The position numbers and the translations under genes are program-made. This document shows positions 59,169 to 64,000 of a stretch of DNA of 64,000 bases, in pieces (positions within the stretch are counted from its first letter, which is position 1; each line of letters begins with the position of its first letter). Source of the stretch: Sphingomonas caeni (lineage in GTDB: Bacteria; Pseudomonadota; Alphaproteobacteria; Sphingomonadales; Sphingomonadaceae); contig NZ_JAPDOK010000002.1 of NCBI RefSeq assembly GCF_026013415.1, forward strand, positions 186,001 through 250,000. The letters run 5' to 3'. The notes under the pieces were generated by a model. The model was not told the DNA's origin. It worked only from the letters and a program-made list of their open reading frames with translations, and did no database searches.

Positions 59169-61937
59169 ATGCCCCATCTCTACCTGGTCGACGGCTCGAG
59201 CTTTATCTTTCGCGCCTATCACGTGCTGCCGAAGCTGACGAACAAGCATGGCGAGCCGGTGGGCGCCGTCTATGGCTATGTGACCATGCTGTGGAAGCTC
59301 GCCGAGGAGCTGCACAAGGCCGAGGGGCCGACCCACCTGGCGGTGATTCTCGACAAGAGCGAGCACACGTTCCGCAACGAGATGTACGACCAGTACAAGG
59401 CGCACCGACCACCCGCGCCCGAGGATCTGGTGCCCCAGTTCCCGATGATCCGTGACGCGACCCGCGCCTTTTCGCTGCCGTGCATCGAAGAGCTGGGCTG
59501 GGAGGCTGACGACCTGATCGCCAGCTATGCCAAGGCCGCCTTGGCGCAGGGCTGGCAGGTGACCATCGTCAGCTCCGACAAGGATTTGATGCAGCTGCTG
59601 ACGGAGCCGGGCATCGATATGCTCGACACGATGAAGGACCGGCGGATGGGGCCGGAGGCAGTGGTCGAGAAATTCGGTGTGGGGCCGGACAAGCTGGGCG
59701 AAGTGCTGGCGCTGATGGGCGACAGTGTCGATAATGTGCCCGGCGTGCCTGGCGTCGGGCCCAAGACGGCCGCAAAGCTCGTGCTGGAGCATGGCGACGT
59801 CGAAAGCGTACTGGCCGCTGCACCCGCGATGAAGCCGGGCAAACTGCGCGATAATCTGATCGAACATGCCGAGATGGCCCGGCTGAGCCGCAAGCTGGTC
59901 GAATTGGCGAGTGACGTTCCGCTGCCCGATCCGCTCGACTCGATGGAATTGAACGGCATTCCGGATGCGCCGCTTCGCGCTTTCCTGGAGCATCACGGCT
60001 TCAAGACCCTGCTCACGCGGCTCGCGAACACATCGACATCGGTGGCCGAGGCGCCGGTCGAGAGCCCGATGCCGGTGCCGCTCGAGGAAGATCCGCCGTG
60101 CAATCACGACGGATACGAGACCGTCACCGACGAGACCGCGCTCGACCGCTGGATCACCATCGCCAGGCATCAGGGCTGGGTGGCGATCGATACCGAGACC
60201 ACCGGGGTCGATGCGACGCGCGCCGAGCTGGTGGGGGTGAGCATGGCGCTCCACCCCAACCTCGCCTGCTATATCCCGCTCGGCCATGGCGGCACCGACA
60301 TGTTCGCCGAGAAGCCAGCGCAGGTCGACCGCAAGGTTGCGCTCGCCAAGCTCAAGACCCTGTTCGAGGACCCGGCGGTGCTCAAGATCGGGCACAACCT
60401 CAAATACGACATGATCGTGCTGAGCCGCTGCGGCCTCGATGTCGCGCCGTACGACGATACCATTGTCATGAGCTTCGATCTCGATGCAGGCCTGCACGGG
60501 CACGGGATGGACGAGCTCGCCGCCACCCACCTGTCGCACAGCTGCATCGCGTTCAAGGATGTGGTGGGGACGGGCAAGAACCAGCTCGGCTTCCACGAGG
60601 TCGATCTCAAGACCGCGACCCGCTACGCCGCCGAGGATGCCGATGTGACGCTGCGGCTGTGGCGGCGCTTCAAGCCGCGGCTGCCCTATGAGGGGGCGAC
60701 GCGCGTCTATGAGATGGTCGACCGGGCGCTGGTCCGCGTGGTGGCGGACATGGAGCTGGCGGGGGTGAAGGTCGATGCCGGGGCGCTCGCAAGGCTTTCG
60801 GAGGAATTCTCGCACCAGATCGCGGCGCTCGAGGCGGAAATCCACGCCATTGCCGGGTTCAAGTTCACCATCGGCAGCCCCAAGCAGCTGGGCGACGTGC
60901 TGTTCGAAGGCATGGGGATCAAGGGCGGGCGCAAGGGCAAGTCGGGCGTCTATTCGACCGACGTCAACGAACTCGAGCGGATCGCCGCGGACAAGGATTC
61001 GCCGGGGCGGGTGATGGCGTCGAAAGTGCTCGACTGGCGCCAGCTGTCGAAGCTCAAATCGACCTATACCGACGCGCTCCAGGCGCAGATCAACCCGGCG
61101 ACGGGGCGCGTGCATACCAGCTATTCGCTGACCGGCGCGCAGACCGGGCGGCTGAGTTCGACCGATCCGAACCTGCAGAACATCCCGGTGCGCACCGAAG
61201 TGGGGCGCCAGATCCGCGACGCCTTTGTCGCCGAGCCGGGCAATGTCATCCTATCCGCCGACTATTCGCAGATCGAGCTGCGGCTGGCGGCGCATATCGC
61301 CGACGTGCCCCAGCTGCGCGAGGCGTTCGCCGCCGGCCAGGACATCCACAACATGACCGCGCAGGAGCTGTTCGGCGAGGTCAACCGCGATACGCGCGGG
61401 CGCGCCAAGACGATCAACTTCGCGATCCTCTACGGCATCTCGCGCTGGGGACTTGCCGGACGGCTCGACGTCACCGCCGACGAAGCGCAGGCGATGATCG
61501 ACCGCTATTTCGAGCGCTTCCCCGGCATCAACCGCTACATCGCCGACACGATCACCAGCGCCAAGGAGAAGGGCTATACCGAGACTTTGTTCGGCCGGAA
61601 GACGCACTTCGCCCGGCTGAAATCGGCGATCCAGCACGAGCGCCAGGGCGCCGAGCGCGCCGCGATCAACGCGCCGATCCAGGGCACCAGCGCCGACATC
61701 ATCAAGCGCGCCATGGCGCGGATGGGCCCGGCGCTGCAGGGTGCGGGGCTGCCGAACGTGCGGATGCTGATGCAGGTGCATGACGAACTCGTGTTCGAGC
61801 TGCCCGAGGGCGATGTCGACGCCGCGAAGCCGGTGATCGAGCGGGTGATGGCGACCGCGGCCGAGCCCGCGGTCAAGCTGTCCGTGCCGCTGGGGGTGGA
61901 AATCGGCGTTGGGCCGAGCTGGGGCGCGGCGCATTGA
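59169..61937 (+). CDS. polA: DNA polymerase I
   Basis: 922 residues with all three activities: 5'-3' exonuclease (residues 1 to about 290), 3'-5' proofreading exonuclease with AIDTETTGVD (DxE intact), and the polymerase with LSADYSQIELRLAAH (motif A), RGRAKTINFAILYG (motif B) and QVHDELVFE (motif C). It fills gaps and removes Okazaki primers. ATG 59169 is the first start. Single gene. Confidence 0.97.
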   Translation: MPHLYLVDGSSFIFRAYHVLPKLTNKHGEPVGAVYGYVTMLWKLAEELHKAEGPTHLAVILDKSEHTFRNEMYDQYKAHRPPAPEDLVPQFPMIRDATRAFSLPCIEELGWEADDLIASYAKAALAQGWQVTIVSSDKDLMQLLTEPGIDMLDTMKDRRMGPEAVVEKFGVGPDKLGEVLALMGDSVDNVPGVPGVGPKTAAKLVLEHGDVESVLAAAPAMKPGKLRDNLIEHAEMARLSRKLVELASDVPLPDPLDSMELNGIPDAPLRAFLEHHGFKTLLTRLANTSTSVAEAPVESPMPVPLEEDPPCNHDGYETVTDETALDRWITIARHQGWVAIDTETTGVDATRAELVGVSMALHPNLACYIPLGHGGTDMFAEKPAQVDRKVALAKLKTLFEDPAVLKIGHNLKYDMIVLSRCGLDVAPYDDTIVMSFDLDAGLHGHGMDELAATHLSHSCIAFKDVVGTGKNQLGFHEVDLKTATRYAAEDADVTLRLWRRFKPRLPYEGATRVYEMVDRALVRVVADMELAGVKVDAGALARLSEEFSHQIAALEAEIHAIAGFKFTIGSPKQLGDVLFEGMGIKGGRKGKSGVYSTDVNELERIAADKDSPGRVMASKVLDWRQLSKLKSTYTDALQAQINPATGRVHTSYSLTGAQTGRLSSTDPNLQNIPVRTEVGRQIRDAFVAEPGNVILSADYSQIELRLAAHIADVPQLREAFAAGQDIHNMTAQELFGEVNRDTRGRAKTINFAILYGISRWGLAGRLDVTADEAQAMIDRYFERFPGINRYIADTITSAKEKGYTETLFGRKTHFARLKSAIQHERQGAERAAINAPIQGTSADIIKRAMARMGPALQGAGLPNVRMLMQVHDELVFELPEGDVDAAKPVIERVMATAAEPAVKLSVPLGVEIGVGPSWGAAH

Positions 61938-62052
61938 GGCTGGGTTGCGTGCGCATGCTTGTGGAAAGCCGCGACATCCCCTCTAGTGCCGAACGGGCGC
62001 CGGGGCATGGCGCCGAACCGGGAGAGGCTCCTGCCATGGCGATCGCCAGCGC

Positions 62053-63552
62053 ATGACCGGGCAGTCCGACGACATCAATGCGCTCGCCAAGGGCGGGCGC
62101 ACGAACATCATGGGATTCGTGATCCGGCTGGCGGGCCGCGTGCCCTTCCTGTTCATCGCCGGGCGCTGGTACGGGCCCGAAATCGTCGGGCGGTTCGCAT
62201 TGGCGGTGCTGGTGATCGAGATCGCGGCGCTGCTGGCGACGCTGGGCCTCAAGCGCGGGCTCGCGCAGGCGCTGTCCACCACCAGCCGGCCGCACAGCCA
62301 TGTCGTCGCCGATGCGCTGATGGTGGCGCTCGCCGCGTCGCTGTGCGCCACCGGCGTGCTCGTCATCTTTCCGGAGATCATGTTCCCGAACAGCCCGGTA
62401 AAGGGTCTCGAAGGGCTGTTGCCGCTGATCGTGTTCGCGCTTGCCTGGTGCGACGTGGCGTTCTCGGCGCTCGCCTATCGCCACAATGTCGGCGCTTCGG
62501 TGACGGCGCGCGCGATCGTCGAGCCCTGGACGATCAGCGGCGCGGCGTTCGCGCTCGCATGGATATCCTCGCGCGACGGGCTGATCATCGCCTATGTGCT
62601 GGCCGAGCTGGCGATGCTGATCGCGGCGATGGTGCCGCTGGTCCGCATGTATGGCATGCCGCATGGCTGGCGGCCGCACCCGGCCAAGCTGTGGCACATG
62701 GCGCGCGCCAATGCGCCGCTCGCCGGGGCCGACGCGCTCGAATGGGGCACGCGCAACATCGACCGCTTCATCCTGGGCCTGCTGTTCCCGCCCGCGTTCG
62801 TCGGCATCTATTATATGGCGCAGCAATTCGCGTCGCTCGCGCAAAGGCTCAAGACGACCTTCGATCCGATCCTGGGTCCGGTCATCACCCGCAGCCTGGC
62901 GGCGGGGGACAAGGAAGCGGTGGCCAAGCAGGTGCGGCAGGTCGCCTTCTGGGTCACCGCGGTGCAGGCGGCGATCGCCATCTCGATCGGCATCACCTCG
63001 GATGGCGTGATGGGCCTGCTCGGCCCCAAATTCGTCGCGGGATCGGCGGCGCTCTGCATCCTGCTCGCCGCCGAAGTGCTCGCGGCACCGGGGGCGATCG
63101 CCGAGGGCGGGCTTGTCTATGTCGCGCGGCACCGCAATCTGATGATCTCCGCGACCCTGCTCGGTTTCCAGGCGGTGCTGAGCTTCGTGCTGGTCTTCGC
63201 GGCGCGCGAGATGGGCTATCCGCCCGCCTATCAGGCGGTGGGGCCGGCGCTGGCGCTGGCGGGGTCGCTCGCGCTGGGATCGGTGATCAAGGCGTGGCTG
63301 CTCTCGCATCTGCTCGGCAAGTCAGTCTCGGGGCTGCGCTGGGGATTGTTCGCGGCGATGATCGCCTGCGCGGGCACCGGCGTCGCGATCAGCAAATTGC
63401 CCGAATGGCTCCAGCTGACCGTCGGCACCCCGCTGATGCTCGCCGTCTATTTCTTCGTGCTGCTCAAGCTTGCCTTCGGCCCCGAGGATCGGGCGCTGTT
63501 CAGGAAGATGCCCAAGGAGCAGGAGCCGGTGATCGACGAGATCACGAATTGA
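62053..63552 (+). CDS. polysaccharide/lipid flippase (oligosaccharide flippase family)
   Basis: 499 residues with about 12 to 14 predicted membrane spans and the MOP-superfamily pattern ([20 protein letters not shown]...). It probably flips lipid-linked sugars for a capsule, exopolysaccharide or LPS. No glycosyltransferase is adjacent, so the substrate is not inferable. A charged C-terminal tail ([12 protein letters not shown]) is cytoplasmic. Confidence 0.85.
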   Translation: MTGQSDDINALAKGGRTNIMGFVIRLAGRVPFLFIAGRWYGPEIVGRFALAVLVIEIAALLATLGLKRGLAQALSTTSRPHSHVVADALMVALAASLCATGVLVIFPEIMFPNSPVKGLEGLLPLIVFALAWCDVAFSALAYRHNVGASVTARAIVEPWTISGAAFALAWISSRDGLIIAYVLAELAMLIAAMVPLVRMYGMPHGWRPHPAKLWHMARANAPLAGADALEWGTRNIDRFILGLLFPPAFVGIYYMAQQFASLAQRLKTTFDPILGPVITRSLAAGDKEAVAKQVRQVAFWVTAVQAAIAISIGITSDGVMGLLGPKFVAGSAALCILLAAEVLAAPGAIAEGGLVYVARHRNLMISATLLGFQAVLSFVLVFAAREMGYPPAYQAVGPALALAGSLALGSVIKAWLLSHLLGKSVSGLRWGLFAAMIACAGTGVAISKLPEWLQLTVGTPLMLAVYFFVLLKLAFGPEDRALFRKMPKEQEPVIDEITN

Positions 63553-63900
63553 CGGGCGGGGCGCCGCAGCGCCGCATCGAGTCCATCAAGCGAAACTGGT
63601 CATCTCGCAGGACGAGCAGGAAGCCGAAGCGCTCTACCAGGATCTGCGCGAGCTTACCGCTCAGTCTTGGCGGATGCGGGGCGAGCCCGGTGCGACGAAC
63701 CACAACGCCGGCGAGATAGGATCGGAGGCGCGCCGGGTTCTGACGCGGGCGGGCAGGGTCGCGCTCTTGCAGACAGGCTTCGGCCAGCGCCCCGGGCGCG
63801 CGGAGCTGGTCGCGCGTCCGAAGCGAGATCGACAGCCAGAAGACCGCCCTCCCGGCGGCCAGCGCAACCGCGCCGATGGCGAGGCGGGCGCGGGCTCGCG
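63553..63900. other. 348-base stretch without a convincing gene
   Basis: Both strands carry long open frames without a usable start codon: plus frame from about 63593 reads [18 protein letters not shown], and minus frame from about 63904 reads [15 protein letters not shown]. Neither matches a family I recognise. It may be a decayed gene or a chance effect of GC-rich sequence. No terminator or promoter was seen. Confidence 0.4.
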
Positions 63901-64000
63901 TCAGTGCCGGAAATGCCGCATTCCGGTGAAGACCATCGCCAGCCCCGCTTCGTCGGCTGCGGCGATCACCTCGTCGTCACGGATCGAGCCGCCGGGCTGG
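63901..64000 (-). CDS. purH: PurH C-terminus, 3' partial
   Basis: The last 33 codons of bifunctional AICAR transformylase/IMP cyclohydrolase, ending QPGGS-like [11 protein letters not shown], then [20 protein letters not shown] before TGA. The tail MVFTG.RHFRH is diagnostic of PurH. The gene starts beyond the window. It performs the last two steps of IMP synthesis. Confidence 0.9.
   Translation of the reverse strand, partial: QPGGSIRDDEVIAAADEAGLAMVFTGMRHFRH

Noticed and set aside
1..64000. CRISPR array, insertion sequence, integrase or prophage
   Set aside because: No regularly spaced repeats, transposase or phage structural genes were seen.

Overview
The window is a contiguous piece of a GC-rich alphaproteobacterial chromosome, most likely a Sphingomonas-type member of the Sphingomonadaceae. 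This rests on GC-rich coding sequence with many TGA/ATG start-stop overlaps, a TonB-dependent receptor paired with a spinster-like MFS carrier, an Atm1 exporter resembling the Novosphingobium one, an inositol-monophosphatase-type HisN, and GMC oxidoreductase and sterol-desaturase genes. No rRNA, tRNA, CRISPR array, insertion sequence or prophage was recognised. The window opens inside ligD and closes inside purH.

Layout. 1-5.4 kb: a LigD-type ligase/polymerase, then a two-gene operon for a fused ATP-grasp/alpha-E protein and a transglutaminase-like protein. 5.4-8.6 kb: a stress-type SDR dehydrogenase, two tiny membrane proteins behind a sigma-54-like promoter, a GGDEF protein and an exported peroxiredoxin. 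8.6-13 kb: outer-membrane phospholipase, HisN-like phosphatase, DUF2809 protein and an AsmA protein. 13.2-20.8 kb: rpmI-rplT and pheS-pheT, separated by an hscC-like Hsp70 and a J-like membrane protein. 20.8-24.7 kb: PLP decarboxylase, aldose epimerase-like protein and prfC. 24.8-29.7 kb: a TetR / TonB-receptor / MFS uptake locus with a visible operator and terminators.

29.6-36 kb: the Atm1-type exporter, then three paralogous secreted proteins of an unrecognised family, interleaved with an alpha/beta hydrolase and a retropepsin-like protein. 36-39.2 kb: recQ and three small overlapping genes. 39.2-43.4 kb: TetR regulator, sterol-desaturase-like hydroxylase, GMC oxidoreductase and small hypotheticals. 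43.5-46 kb: the glnK-amt nitrogen operon with a sigma-54 promoter, preceded by an atypical region that may encode a structured RNA. 46-47.4 kb: a PNPOx-like protein, a DUF2007 protein and a ccdAB toxin-antitoxin pair. 47.4-55.7 kb: DUF5996, CPBP protease, TldD, a dienelactone-hydrolase-like protein, a zinc-finger protein, an ABC ATPase, a SpoU methyltransferase and NadB. 55.8-64 kb: a class A beta-lactamase-like protein, a NIPSNAP protein, an ExbD-like protein, a 2OG-Fe(II) oxygenase, polA, a polysaccharide flippase and the 3' end of purH.

Most genes are housekeeping or common in sphingomonads. The parts least explained by known biology are the secreted paralogue family (32.3-35.9 kb), the sigma-54-driven tiny membrane proteins (6.4-6.7 kb), the HPD-less J-like partner of HscC, the ATP-grasp/alpha-E/transglutaminase operon, and the structured segment at 45.5-45.7 kb. 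Four convergent gene pairs meet with their stop codons overlapping in the same four bases (CTAG or TTAG), a compact arrangement seen throughout the window.
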